A stretch of 14,259 bases of DNA from Thiolapillus brandeum (GCA_011051425.1 DRLF01000421.1:1-14259); one strand, 5' to 3'; shown: positions 1 to 7,452, numbered from the stretch's first letter. Numbers and translations are program-made. The notes: generated by a model not told the origin, from the letters alone.

Positions 1-393
1 ATCAACTCAGCTGTGGTAGATCCGAAGAATTTCGACGACAGCAGTTTCGTGGATGTGAAATCCGATGTCTGCATCATCCCGCCGAACTCTTTTGCGCTGG
101 CGCGCACCGTGGAGTACTTCCGTATTCCGCGCAGCGTGCTCACCATCTGCCTGGGGAAATCCACCTACGCGCGCTGTGGCATCATCGTCAACGTCACGCC
201 CCTGGAACCCGAGTGGGAAGGGCACGTGACACTGGAGTTTTCCAACACCACTCCATTGCCGGCCAAGATCTACGCCAATGAAGGCGTGGCGCAAATGCTG
301 TTTTTCGAATCCGATGAAACCTGTGAGACTTCCTACCGGGACAGAGGTGGCAAGTACCAGAAACAGAAGGGCGTGACCCTGCCCAAGGCCTAA
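1..393 (+). CDS. dcd: dCTP deaminase, 3' part (5' end outside window)
   Basis: This is the C-terminal 130 residues of dCTP deaminase, the cytosolic enzyme that converts dCTP to dUTP and so feeds dTMP synthesis. The reading frame is open from base 1, so the GTG at 13 is an internal Val and the true start lies upstream. Visible family signatures are the substrate-binding GKSTYARCG segment (Ser/Arg pair), the [13 protein letters not shown] block containing the expected catalytic Glu, and the C-terminal [18 protein letters not shown] tail. Against a usual length of about 188-193 residues, roughly 58-63 residues are missing. It ends with TAA, and a REP-like hairpin pair follows about 60 bp downstream. 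The assignment is confident; only the N-terminus is unseen. Confidence 0.96.
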   Translation: MNSAVVDPKNFDDSSFVDVKSDVCIIPPNSFALARTVEYFRIPRSVLTICLGKSTYARCGIIVNVTPLEPEWEGHVTLEFSNTTPLPAKIYANEGVAQMLFFESDETCETSYRDRGGKYQKQKGVTLPKA

Positions 394-452
394 TCCGGCT
401 AGCTTTCATGAATCCGCTGGCCACACCCCTGATGATGGAAAAACCCGTCTCG

Positions 453-519
453 GTAGGTCGGACTTCAGTCCGACATTGTTCCGTTGTGGCAGCTGTTGTC
501 GGGCTGAAGCCCGACCTAC
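453..519. repeat. Inverted pair of REP-like palindromes (REPIN-type)
   Basis: Two 23-nt units, 453-475 and 497-519, lie in opposite orientation 21 nt apart. Each folds on itself into a perfect 8-bp stem with a 2-nt centre (GTCGGACT-TC-AGTCCGAC and GTCGGGCT-GA-AGCCCGAC). In the same orientation the units are 21/23 identical, and the two differences fall on paired positions (A/T in one, G/C in the other), so the hairpin is kept. The GTAGGTCGG(G)CTTCAG core resembles the extragenic palindromes common in gammaproteobacterial genomes. The pair sits between the ends of dcd and of the convergent coiled-coil gene, where it could also serve as a transcription end for either. Confidence 0.8.
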
Positions 520-584
520 GGTCATGGCGTGAAGCTGCGTCATCACAGGTACAATAAAATCAATAGTTTAGGTCTATTTCCACG

Positions 585-1559
585 CTAAACACCGGGTGCT
601 TTTTCCGTTGCAGATGCTCCGCTCTCTCCTTCGGTGTCATCAGATTCTTCCATCACGGCTTCGCCCGTGTTACCGCCGGTGAGACTCAATACCACGTCCC
701 GGTCCCGCTGATCCTTGATCTGCTCGAAGAAGGAGTATTCGCCATCGGTCACCGTGCGTGAGGTTTCATCAAGCTCGTTTGCCAGCTCCTGCACGCTGCG
801 CACGACGCGAATGAGTTTTTCGCCGGACTTGGAAACTGAGAACATGTTGTTGAGACGGGCTTCGCGAATCTCGTTCTGCAGTTCGATGATGGTGGTTTCC
901 AGCTCGCCTGTTTTGCTGTGCAGTTTTTCGCGTTCCTGCCGCTGCTCGGAGATCTGAGCGTTCAGGCGGGTGACCTCCGCAGTATGGCGGTCTTTCAGTT
1001 CCTGGATGCGTCGCTCGTTTTCCTCTTTGACCTGGGACAGTGTCTGTTCCGTTTGCTGTCTGAGCGCCGTGATGGTCTGCTCATGGTCCTGCCGCAGGTT
1101 GGACAGGGCGTCAGCCATCTCTTTCTTGAGTTCCCCGATACGCTGTTCACTTTCCTCTTTCAGCCTGTTCATGTTTTCCGCGCTGGAGGTCTCCAGTTTT
1201 CCGATCAGCGCGACATGTTCGCTGCGCAGGTTTTCGGTTTCATCGGCATGACTGCTCTTCAGGGAGTCGACAACGCTCTGATGAGCCTTGTGCAGGCGCT
1301 CTACCTGTGTGGCATGGCTGTCCTTTTCCTTCTGCAGGTCGCTGGCATGAGCTTTCTGCAGCACTTCCATTTTTTCTTCAAAACTGTGCTGCAGCTTGGT
1401 GATGGCCTGTCCGGCTTCCTGTCTGGCGGCGTTGAGGGCAATTTCCTTGCGCTTGTTTTCGTTTGATTTTCCGAGGGCGTAACCGATCCAGACGCTGACA
1501 GCGACGATGGCGGCAGCCATGATGAGGACGGGGGCAGTCAACAGGGGGGTGAGGTCCAT
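585..1559 (-). CDS. Membrane-anchored hendecad coiled-coil protein, function unknown
   Basis: I do not recognise a named family. The predicted 324-residue protein has an N-terminal membrane segment (about residues 8-30, PVLIMAAAIVAVSVWIGYAL), then a very long charged helix. From about residue 38 to 202 the sequence falls into some 15 consecutive 11-residue units with hydrophobic residues at unit positions 5 and 8 and often His, Ser or Thr at position 1. After this comes a less repetitive, possibly folded segment (about 237-296, containing NNMFSVSKSGEKLIRVVRSV and YSFFEQIKDQRDRDVV) and an acidic low-complexity tail. The chosen ATG (1557-1559) has AGCAGG about 9 nt upstream; an in-frame TTG nine bases earlier abuts that site and is less likely. 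It is probably an inner-membrane protein with a cytoplasmic or periplasmic rod; the side is not decided. It looks monocistronic, with a fair sigma-70 promoter upstream. Confidence 0.75.
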   Translation of the reverse strand: MDLTPLLTAPVLIMAAAIVAVSVWIGYALGKSNENKRKEIALNAARQEAGQAITKLQHSFEEKMEVLQKAHASDLQKEKDSHATQVERLHKAHQSVVDSLKSSHADETENLRSEHVALIGKLETSSAENMNRLKEESEQRIGELKKEMADALSNLRQDHEQTITALRQQTEQTLSQVKEENERRIQELKDRHTAEVTRLNAQISEQRQEREKLHSKTGELETTIIELQNEIREARLNNMFSVSKSGEKLIRVVRSVQELANELDETSRTVTDGEYSFFEQIKDQRDRDVVLSLTGGNTGEAVMEESDDTEGESGASATEKAPGV

Positions 1560-1602
1560 AGTGCACAACCTGCTTCAAAGGCTTGGGGCTGGAAAAAACG
1601 GA

Positions 1603-1631
1603 AGAATAAAAGCGCTCCTTGCAAATGTCTA
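1603..1631 (-). promoter_or_regulatory. Candidate sigma-70 promoter of the coiled-coil gene
   Basis: On the minus strand TAGACA (1626-1631, 5/6 to consensus) and TATTCT (1603-1608, 4/6) are separated by exactly 17 bp. Transcription would start near 1596, giving a leader of about 37 nt before the ATG at 1559. Confidence 0.45.
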
Positions 1632-2092
1632 CGGCAATTGCCCGAAAATCGCTGTTTGTTTGATCTGTGCCTATTTCCTGCTTTTTAAGACTGGGTTAAG
1701 AATTTCCGGGCAGACTGCAGGCCATCGCTGAAAGAAGGAATCTAGATTGTGTCCTGCATTGCACCACAGAAATTATATAACACATTGTATTTTAATGAGA
1801 AACAGGGGTGTTCCGCGCGCAGCCACGGTGTGGTGCTCATGGACAGATCCCATCCCGGCCGACAGGAAGCGGGAAAACTGGTGCAACTTGTTTTTCTGGA
1901 TGCATACGGCGTCCCGCGTGAAGCCATGGTGGAGATTGGCAATTTGGCCACAGTCGGTGTTGGGCGCATTTGCTGGATCATCGTGGCGCTGGCGGTATTC
2001 CTGCAGGGCGCGGGTTTCAGCCAGGTACCGTTCACTATCATGCCGTTGCTGCGCAACAGTTTCGTTCGGATGGGCTTGCCGCTTTGTTGCCG
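1632..2092. other. Unassigned 0.46-kb spacer with competing open frames
   Basis: No recognisable gene was found between the coiled-coil gene and the hemerythrin-like gene. Two overlapping frames stay open in opposite directions: a minus-strand frame 1773-2222, His/Gln/Arg-rich and without a well-placed start, and a plus-strand frame running to 2183, with possible starts at 1749 or 1839 and one hydrophobic stretch (VGRICWIIVALAVFLQG). Both run into the 3' end of the hemerythrin-like gene. Codon-position composition of either is compatible with coding, so the strand cannot be settled by eye. An AT-rich patch at 1771-1800 holds a perfect minus-strand TATAAT (1772-1777) with TTCTCA 18 bp upstream (1796-1801), a possible promoter towards the coiled-coil gene or a short RNA. 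Confidence 0.35.
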
Positions 2093-2515
2093 TCAGGTGT
2101 TGGCGAGAATCTGCTGCAACTGTTCCCGAGTGAACTGCTCTTCCACCAGCGGAAACAGTTCGCGTTCTTCCAGGCGGGTGTGATCCTTCAGCAGTTCGCC
2201 AAAGGCGGCCAGTTGCCTGCAATCGCCTTGCTGCATTTCACCGGCCATGCTGCGCATCCGGTCGTGTTCGTCAACCAGCTGCACCCCCAGTTCATGAATC
2301 TTTCCGTTGAGTGTGGCAGTGATGTCAAAGATGGTTTTTTCCTCGTCGCGGAAATGGCGGTCCCATTCTGCGTCGAAGATATCCAGGATGTGATCGCACA
2401 GGGCTTTGCATTTTTCTTCGTCGCCGCCTGCTGCCGTATCCAGACACTGTTTCGCCAGCCGCAGTGACTGGTGATGCTCCTGGGAGAGTGAGATGAGTTC
2501 AGGATGTCGTTTCAT
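2093..2515 (-). CDS. Hemerythrin-like HHE-domain protein
   Basis: This is a 140-residue cytosolic four-helix-bundle protein of the hemerythrin HHE cation-binding family. Candidate di-iron ligands appear in the usual order: H14/H15 (SQEHH), H54 and E58 (HFRDEE), H84 (DEHD), and H112 and E116 (HTRLEE). Family members bind O2 or NO or act in iron and oxidative-stress handling; which applies here cannot be read from the sequence. Its ATG overlaps the TGA of the DUF3108 gene by 4 nt (2512-2515), so it is probably translationally coupled as the last gene of the purM-purN operon. No rho-independent terminator is evident after its TGA. Four Cys (C24, C36, C40, C99) are present, without an obvious metal motif. 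Confidence 0.88.
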   Translation of the reverse strand: MKRHPELISLSQEHHQSLRLAKQCLDTAAGGDEEKCKALCDHILDIFDAEWDRHFRDEEKTIFDITATLNGKIHELGVQLVDEHDRMRSMAGEMQQGDCRQLAAFGELLKDHTRLEERELFPLVEEQFTREQLQQILANT

Positions 2516-3216
2516 TGTTTTTCCACCTTGGTGAGTTCCATGCGAACGCGGCCCTTGTCGGTATTCTTCGTCAGCAACAGGGGCATGAAGCCGTGTTTTA
2601 CCGCAAGCCAGAGGCTGCGGGTTTCCTTGCCATTTGTTGTTTCCACATTGATTTCCAGCGCGAGAAATCTCCCGGCAGGTGTGGAAATGTATTTCTGCAG
2701 CTTCTTTTTCAGGGTGATTTCTTTCGTTCCTTCGATGGAAATCCTTTTGAAACGGGCGATACGCTGATTGCTTTCTGCCAGCATTATGGCGCGCAGGATG
2801 TAGCTGAGGTGGTCCTGTGTGCCGTCTTCCAGGGCAAACTTCTGTTGCTCCTTGTCACCTCGCAGAGTGAGCTGGTTTTTCTTCCAGTCGAAAAAGAATT
2901 CCAGCATCTGGGTGCCTGAGGCATTGCGAACGGCGTAGTAGTAACTGTCGGGTTCCGGGCGGCTATCCTTGAAATGACCGTGGCTGGTTTCCAGTATCTC
3001 GTGCTTGACGTCGATGGCAGCCAGCTTTCCCTGGGGCAGGGTAAATGCCTCGAAGCTGTATCCGGTGGAAGGCAGCAGCAGGCTGAACTGGGTTTCGCCT
3101 TTCTTTTCATCGTCGAGCAGGAGCTGGTAACTGGCGCTGAACGGCTGCAGGGCATAGCTGCCGGCCGGCAGCAGGAGGCATGCGCAGAACAGCCAGTATC
3201 GGTAAAGGATATTCAT
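2512..3216 (-). CDS. DUF3108 domain protein, exported
   Basis: The 234-residue protein starts with a signal peptide (hydrophobic YWLFCACLLLPAGSYA, likely cleaved after the SYA at about residue 22), so it should be periplasmic or envelope-located. The mature part matches the DUF3108 type: FSASYQLLLDDEKKGETQFSL near the start, several beta-rich stretches, and RFLALEINVETTNGKETR followed by LWLAVKHGFMPLLLTK near the end. The function of the family is not established. It commonly sits directly after purN in gammaproteobacteria, as here: the ATG overlaps the purN stop by 4 nt, and its own stop overlaps the next ATG by 4 nt. Expression is therefore probably tied to purine synthesis genes, although nothing in the sequence links it to purines. 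Confidence 0.87.
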   Translation of the reverse strand: MNILYRYWLFCACLLLPAGSYALQPFSASYQLLLDDEKKGETQFSLLLPSTGYSFEAFTLPQGKLAAIDVKHEILETSHGHFKDSRPEPDSYYYAVRNASGTQMLEFFFDWKKNQLTLRGDKEQQKFALEDGTQDHLSYILRAIMLAESNQRIARFKRISIEGTKEITLKKKLQKYISTPAGRFLALEINVETTNGKETRSLWLAVKHGFMPLLLTKNTDKGRVRMELTKVEKQ

Positions 3217-3866
3217 TGGGTTGCCCGTTCCAGTTGCATGGGAGTGTTCATGATCCTGCCATCCAGCACCACCTGTTGATCTTCATTCAGCGCAAGACGT
3301 CCCTGAGCGAACCAGCGTACTGCCAGGGGGTAGATGATGTGTTCTTTTTCCAGGACCCGGGCGGCGAGCCTGTCCGCATCATCACCCGGCAGTATCGGGA
3401 CGCTGGCCTGCAGGATGATGGGGCCGCCGTCGAGTTCTTCGGTAACGAAGTGAATGCTGGCGCCGTGTTTTTCCACCTCTGCTTCCAGCGCACGTTCATG
3501 GGTGTGCAGACCCTGGAATTCGGGCAGCAGGGACGGATGAATATTGAGCATGCGCCCGTGATAATGGCGCACGAAGTCCGGGGTGAGAATGCGCATGAAG
3601 CCCGCAAGCAGCACCAGACCCGGCTCATAGCGGTCGATGAGTTCCATCAGGGCAGTATCGAAACTTTCCCTGTCCGGGAAGTCCTGGTGCTCCAGGACTG
3701 CCGTGGGAATGCCTGCCTGTTTCGCCCGCTCCAGCCCATAGGCATCTGCCTTGTTGCTGATGACGGCCCTGATGTCGATGGGAAGATCCCGTTCAGCCGC
3801 ATCGATGATGGCCTGCAGGTTGGTGCCGCCACCGGAGATCAGGACCACGACAGGGAGTCTAGACAT
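3213..3866 (-). CDS. purN: Phosphoribosylglycinamide formyltransferase
   Basis: PurN (GAR transformylase) carries out the third step of IMP synthesis, transferring the formyl group of 10-formyltetrahydrofolate to GAR in the cytosol. The 217-residue length is typical. Visible signatures are the N-terminal phosphate-binding SGGGTNLQA (11-19), the [20 protein letters not shown] block with catalytic N108 and H110, and [10 protein letters not shown] with D146, matching N106/H108/D144 of the E. coli enzyme. Its ATG (3864-3866) overlaps the 3' end of purM by 8 nt, and its TGA overlaps the next ATG, so it is the second gene of a coupled operon. Confidence 0.97.
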   Translation of the reverse strand: MSRLPVVVLISGGGTNLQAIIDAAERDLPIDIRAVISNKADAYGLERAKQAGIPTAVLEHQDFPDRESFDTALMELIDRYEPGLVLLAGFMRILTPDFVRHYHGRMLNIHPSLLPEFQGLHTHERALEAEVEKHGASIHFVTEELDGGPIILQASVPILPGDDADRLAARVLEKEHIIYPLAVRWFAQGRLALNEDQQVVLDGRIMNTPMQLERATQ

Positions 3867-4911
3867 ACTCGACGCAGGGTGTTTCGCAGTCGCAGCTTTC
3901 GATACTGCCGATCATGTACACAGTTTCGCCCTGTGCTTCCAGTACTGCCTGTGCCTTCGCAGCATCCTCCGCTGCCACGCAGACCACCATGCCGATGCCG
4001 CTGTTAAAAGTGCGCAGCATTTCCCCGGGATCAATGTTGCCGTTGTCCTGCAGCCACTGGAATACCGCCGGGCGGGGCCAGCTTTTGGTATCGATGTGAG
4101 CTGCAGTGTTGGCGGGCAAGACCCGGGGGATGTTCTCGGTGAGACCGCCACCGGTGATATGCGCCAGCGCGTGAACATCGGTTTCCTTCAGCAGCGCAAG
4201 CAGGGATTTCACGTAGATGCGGGTGGGCTGCAGCAGCGCTTCTCCCAGAGGCTGGCCATCGAGATCGGCGCTGAGGTCGGCGTTGCTGACCTCGATGACC
4301 TTGCGGATCAGGGAGTACCCGTTGGAATGGGGGCCGGAAGAGGCCAGTCCCAGCAGCACATCGCCGGCCTGCACCCTGTCACCCTGCAGGATCTTGCTTT
4401 TTTCGACGATGCCGACACTGAAGCCGGCCAGGTCGTAGTCATCACCCTGATACATGCCCGGCATTTCCGCTGTTTCACCACCGGTGAGGGCGCAGCCTGC
4501 CAGTTCGCAGCCTTTGGCGATACCGGCGACTATATCCGTGGCGCGATCCACCAGCAGCTTGCCCGTTGCAAAGTAGTCGAGGAAAAACAGGGGCTCGGCG
4601 CCGGCGACGATGATGTCGTTGACACACATGGCCACGAGATCGATGCCGATGGTATCGTGTTTGCCCAGCATCATGGCGAGCTTGAGCTTGGTGCCCACAC
4701 CGTCGGTTCCGGACACCAGTACGGGTTGGCTGTATTGATCTGCCGGCAGTTCGAAAAGGGCGCCAAAGCCGCCCAGCCCTGCAAGCACGCCCGGCCTGAA
4801 AGTATTTCTGACCAGGGGTTTGATATTTTCGACCAGTGCATTGCCGGCATCGATATCCACACCGGCCTGCCGGTAACTCAGTCCTTCGGTTGACGGTTCT
4901 TGGGAGGACAC
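3859..4911 (-). CDS. purM: Phosphoribosylformylglycinamidine cyclo-ligase
   Basis: PurM (AIR synthetase) closes the imidazole ring, converting FGAM to AIR with ATP, the fifth step of IMP synthesis. The 350-residue length fits the family. Diagnostic blocks are [11 protein letters not shown] (67-77), [10 protein letters not shown] (91-100), [14 protein letters not shown] (141-154) and [16 protein letters not shown]. The start is a GTG (4909-4911) preceded by AGGAG with a 6-nt spacer, which fixes it over internal candidates. It is the promoter-proximal gene of purM-purN-DUF3108-HHE and diverges from the DUF2066 gene. No clear PurR operator was seen in the upstream region. Confidence 0.97.
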   Translation of the reverse strand: MSSQEPSTEGLSYRQAGVDIDAGNALVENIKPLVRNTFRPGVLAGLGGFGALFELPADQYSQPVLVSGTDGVGTKLKLAMMLGKHDTIGIDLVAMCVNDIIVAGAEPLFFLDYFATGKLLVDRATDIVAGIAKGCELAGCALTGGETAEMPGMYQGDDYDLAGFSVGIVEKSKILQGDRVQAGDVLLGLASSGPHSNGYSLIRKVIEVSNADLSADLDGQPLGEALLQPTRIYVKSLLALLKETDVHALAHITGGGLTENIPRVLPANTAAHIDTKSWPRPAVFQWLQDNGNIDPGEMLRTFNSGIGMVVCVAAEDAAKAQAVLEAQGETVYMIGSIESCDCETPCVEYV

Positions 4912-4945
4912 GCAGCGCTCCTGAAAAAAGCAAATGAGGGGCGCT

Positions 4946-4954
4946 ATTGTATCA
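4946..4954 (-). promoter_or_regulatory. Candidate extended -10 promoter of the purM operon
   Basis: The minus strand reads TGATACAAT, an extended -10 element (TGn plus TACAAT, 5/6). The -35 region at 16-18 bp is poor, as is usual for extended -10 promoters. Initiation near 4939 would give a leader of about 28 nt containing the AGGAG site before the GTG at 4911. Confidence 0.4.
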
Positions 4955-4981
4955 AGAATTACGCGGGAGAAATGCGTTCAG

Positions 4982-5184
4982 TGAGGTGCTGGCCAGGGTC
5001 CCGTCATCTATCGATGATGCCACCGGCAGCATTCCGTGAAAAACGCCGTAAACACATCCATGTAGATTTGGCTGCGGCTTCCGTGCCGCAGCCATTTTCA
5101 CGGACTGCCACTGGTACCGTTTTCAATGACTTACCTTGATATATGACACGGTCCTGAGGTGCTGGCCGGTGGTTGGCCAGCACC
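4982..5184. other. Structured intergenic element with nested inverted repeats
   Basis: Most of the divergent purM/DUF2066 spacer is palindromic. An outer stem pairs 5018-5042 with 5095-5116: TCCGTGAAAA with TTTTCACGGA, and GGCAG with CTGCC after a 3-nt bulge, then TGCCA with TGGTA (one G-U pair) beyond a 2x2 internal loop. Inside it, 5069-5078 pairs with 5085-5094 as a perfect 10-bp hairpin (TGGCTGCGGC, 6-nt loop), followed by TTTT. A second perfect 10-bp hairpin lies at 5158-5184 (GGTGCTGGCC, 7-nt loop), 24 nt before the DUF2066 ATG. TGAGGTGCTGGCC occurs twice as a direct repeat (4982-4994 and 5155-5167), so the arm 5174-5184 can pair with either copy. It may be a structured leader RNA, an attenuator, or a small mobile palindromic repeat. 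Confidence 0.55.
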
Positions 5185-5208
5185 GGGGATTACCAGTAGA
5201 ATGGCGGG

Positions 5209-6279
5209 ATGAAAAAATTCAGCGCACTGCTCCTCTTCCTGCTCGTTCTTCTCCTGCCCGCGGCGGCCCTGCCTGCATCACCGGGGTTGTATTCGGCCGA
5301 AGTGCCGGTAACGGATCCCAGCCCTGAAGCCCGCAAGGCAAGCATCCGTGAAGCCTTTGAAAAAGTGCTGATCAAGGCTTCCGGTTATCGCAGGCTGAAA
5401 GGCCGAAAGGGTATGAAGACTTTGCTGAAACACGCGGAAGATTACGTGCAGCAGTTCCGCTACAGAAATGAAGTGTCAGATGCCGGGGACGAGCCGGGCA
5501 AACGCCTGATGTGGGTGGCCTTCGAAAAGAGTGCAATCAAAGAGGCATTACAGCAGTTGGGCCTGTCTGTGTGGGACAAGGGGCGGCCGGAGGTGCTGTT
5601 GTGGCTGGCGCAGGAGAAGGGAGGCAAGCGCGCCCTGCTTGATCCCGAAAGGGACGTGAAAGTGGTGCAGGCGGTGAAAAACGCGGCGCAGCAGCGGGGG
5701 TTGCCGTTGCTGTTGCCTATCATGGATCTGGAAGATCAGACCGCATTGCGTGTCAGTGATGTCTGGACGGTGAACCGTGATGGCGTCGAAGCGGCATCGG
5801 CCCGCTACGGTGATCAGCTTGTTCTGCTGGGACGTTTGCGCAAATCCGGCAAACAGTGGAAGGCGAAATGGACGTTGCTGTTGCCCGACCGGCAGCAGGA
5901 CTTCAGCAGTTCGGCCGGCACAGAAGAAGCTGCGCTCGGTGGTGGCATCGACAAGGTCATGGACTGGCTGACAGATCAGTTCGTGCCCCGCAGCGATGCC
6001 GGAGAGGCCGGGACGGTGATGCTTCGCTTCCTCGGGGTGGGTGGTTTGTCCGACTATGCAAGGCTCATGCGGTTGCTGGACTCGCTGGATGTCATTTCGG
6101 AATACGCCATCGAGGAATCTACCGGTGACCAGCTGCTGATACGGGCCAAAGTGCGGGGCGGGAAAGAAATCCTTACCCAGAGGCTGTCCCTGGAAAACAC
6201 ACTGGCGCCGGTTGCCAGTATTCCTGACGACGAATCGCTCACTCCGGACAGCCTGGAGCTGACTTACCAGCTCAGGTAG
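5209..6279 (+). CDS. DUF2066 domain protein, exported
   Basis: A 356-residue protein with an N-terminal signal peptide (KK, then a hydrophobic run FSALLLFLLVLLLPAAALPA, cleavage around residues 20-24), so envelope-located. The rest has the DUF2066 pattern: LYSAEVPVTDPSPEARKASI, EAFEKVLIKASGYR, LLWLAQE, LLLPIMDLEDQ and VSDVWTVNRD. The family has no settled function, but it is regularly found upstream of a PgsA-like gene and next to purM, as here. GGCGGG directly abuts the ATG, so the ribosome site is irregular, but the signal peptide supports this start. Only 3 bp separate its stop from the next gene. Its leader may include the structured element ending 24 bp upstream. Confidence 0.88.
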   Translation: MKKFSALLLFLLVLLLPAAALPASPGLYSAEVPVTDPSPEARKASIREAFEKVLIKASGYRRLKGRKGMKTLLKHAEDYVQQFRYRNEVSDAGDEPGKRLMWVAFEKSAIKEALQQLGLSVWDKGRPEVLLWLAQEKGGKRALLDPERDVKVVQAVKNAAQQRGLPLLLPIMDLEDQTALRVSDVWTVNRDGVEAASARYGDQLVLLGRLRKSGKQWKAKWTLLLPDRQQDFSSSAGTEEAALGGGIDKVMDWLTDQFVPRSDAGEAGTVMLRFLGVGGLSDYARLMRLLDSLDVISEYAIEESTGDQLLIRAKVRGGKEILTQRLSLENTLAPVASIPDDESLTPDSLELTYQLR

Positions 6280-6282
6280 CCC

Positions 6283-6837
6283 ATGCTTCAGCCGAAAGAT
6301 ATTCCCAATATCATCAGCATTGCCCGCGTGGTGCTGGTGTTTCCTGTGATCTGGCTGCTCCTCAATCACCATTATCAGAGCGCCATGCTGTTGTTCTTCG
6401 TGGCAGGCATCTCCGATGCCCTCGACGGTTTTCTTGCGCGGCAGTTCAGGTGGCAAAGCCGCCTCGGCGGTATTCTCGACCCCCTGGCAGACAAGTTTCT
6501 GCTGGTCTCGTCCTATCTCTGTCTCGGATGGCTGCATGCGCTTCCCTGGTGGCTGGTGGGGCTGGTGGTGCTGCGTGATGTGATCATCGTCATGGGCGCC
6601 GTGGCTTACAATTTTCGCGTGGAGAAACTGGATGCCCAGCCCAGCCTGGTGAGTAAGCTCAATACCGGTTTGCAGATCCTGCTGGTGCTGATGGTGGTTT
6701 ATGATCTGGGGTTCAGTGCCTTGTCGGAAAGCTTGCTGCAGGGAATGATGTGGACAGTGGCCTTCACGACCCTGTGGAGCGGTCTTGGATATGTCGTCAG
6801 CTGGGGACGCAAGGCGGGCAAGCAGATAAGGCACTGA
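6283..6837 (+). CDS. CDP-alcohol phosphatidyltransferase, PgsA-like
   Basis: An integral inner-membrane enzyme of 184 residues. It carries the CDP-alcohol phosphotransferase signature D45-xx-DG-xx-AR ... G62-xxx-D66-xxx-D70, with all four metal-binding Asp present. These enzymes move a phosphatidyl group from CDP-diacylglycerol to an alcohol; PgsA, which makes phosphatidylglycerol phosphate, is the closest named relative. Several hydrophobic helices are evident (about residues 10-27, 33-43, 70-86, 89-105, 125-145 and 150-172). The sequence does not show whether this is the housekeeping PgsA or the second, shorter paralogue that follows DUF2066 in many gammaproteobacteria; context favours the latter, so no symbol is given. 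It is co-transcribed with DUF2066 (3-bp gap). hda, often next in this cluster, is absent here. Confidence 0.88.
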   Translation: MLQPKDIPNIISIARVVLVFPVIWLLLNHHYQSAMLLFFVAGISDALDGFLARQFRWQSRLGGILDPLADKFLLVSSYLCLGWLHALPWWLVGLVVLRDVIIVMGAVAYNFRVEKLDAQPSLVSKLNTGLQILLVLMVVYDLGFSALSESLLQGMMWTVAFTTLWSGLGYVVSWGRKAGKQIRH

Positions 6838-6864
6838 CCGTCTCCCCGGAAACCGGGGAGACGG
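6838..6864. terminator. Bidirectional hairpin between convergent genes
   Basis: A perfect 12-bp stem, CCGTCTCCCCGG / CCGGGGAGACGG with an AAA loop, begins immediately after the TGA of the PgsA-like gene and ends 6 bp from the stop of the HdeD-like gene. Neither side has a strong T tract, so it may act as a barrier for both transcripts rather than as a classic intrinsic terminator. Confidence 0.65.
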
Positions 6865-6870
6865 ACGGTT

Positions 6871-7452
6871 TCAGGACTTGCGTGCGGCCAGGGCGATGAT
6901 GATGTAGGACCAGCCGTGAAAGATCATCTCGATGGCGATGAACAGGCCGATGACCCATAGGCCGGATACCGGCCAGTGCAGGAAGATGAGCAGTGCCAGC
7001 AGCAGGGAGACAAGACCCGCAACCAGCAGCCAGCCCCAGCCCGCTTCCGGTTTTTTCTCGAAGGCGGCGATGATGCGTATCACGCCCAGGGCGCTCAGCA
7101 GGCCGGCGATCATGGCCGTCGTCAGGGCAGAGGCCATTGCCGGGTTGTTGATCACCCAGATACCTGCAATCACGTACAGAATGGCCAGCAGTATATTCAG
7201 GGTCAGCTCTGTACCGGTCTTTCCTTTCCTGTCCTTTATCGTATAGAAAAGGGAGAAAACACCGCCCACGAGCAGAAAGGCGCCGAGGAACAGGATGCTG
7301 GTGAGTGTCAGCGCGACTGTCATGCCGAGACCGATGGTGCCCAGCAGGACGAACAGGATGCCGACGGTCAGCAGCCAGCCCCAGTTCTGCCGCGCCACTT
7401 CCATGCGGGTTTGTATCGCGTCGTTCAGTTCTTTGTCGTTGGTCGTGTTCAT
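6871..7452 (-). CDS. HdeD-like membrane protein (DUF308)
   Basis: A 193-residue polytopic inner-membrane protein with six predicted helices (about 24-43, 47-70, 83-102, 106-130, 139-158 and 163-189) and short hydrophilic ends. The layout of three two-helix repeats, with WGWLLTVGILFVLLG near the start echoed by WGWLLVAGLVSLLLAL, is that of the HdeD/DUF308 family. In E. coli HdeD is linked to acid resistance at high cell density; transferring that role here is inference. GGAAAA lies about 6 nt before the ATG (7450-7452). It follows glgP by 90 bp on the same strand and could be read through from it or use its own promoter; no convincing one was seen. Confidence 0.85.
   Translation of the reverse strand: MNTTNDKELNDAIQTRMEVARQNWGWLLTVGILFVLLGTIGLGMTVALTLTSILFLGAFLLVGGVFSLFYTIKDRKGKTGTELTLNILLAILYVIAGIWVINNPAMASALTTAMIAGLLSALGVIRIIAAFEKKPEAGWGWLLVAGLVSLLLALLIFLHWPVSGLWVIGLFIAIEMIFHGWSYIIIALAARKS

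Noticed and set aside
1839..2183. A plus-strand small membrane protein gene
   Set aside because: It has no convincing ribosome site, no family resemblance and a Cys/Ser-rich end antisense to the hemerythrin gene; kept only as a low-interest observation.
3751..4893. A 380-codon plus-strand frame and a similar one at 3180-4007
   Set aside because: Antisense to purM and purN, with no recognisable motif and no ribosome site.
4912..4981. A PurR operator upstream of purM
   Set aside because: No sequence resembling the ACGCAAACGTTTTCGT-type palindrome was found.
5548..6834. A 428-codon minus-strand frame
   Set aside because: Antisense to the DUF2066 and PgsA-like genes, His/Gln-rich as expected for a shadow frame, while both sense genes have clear family signatures.
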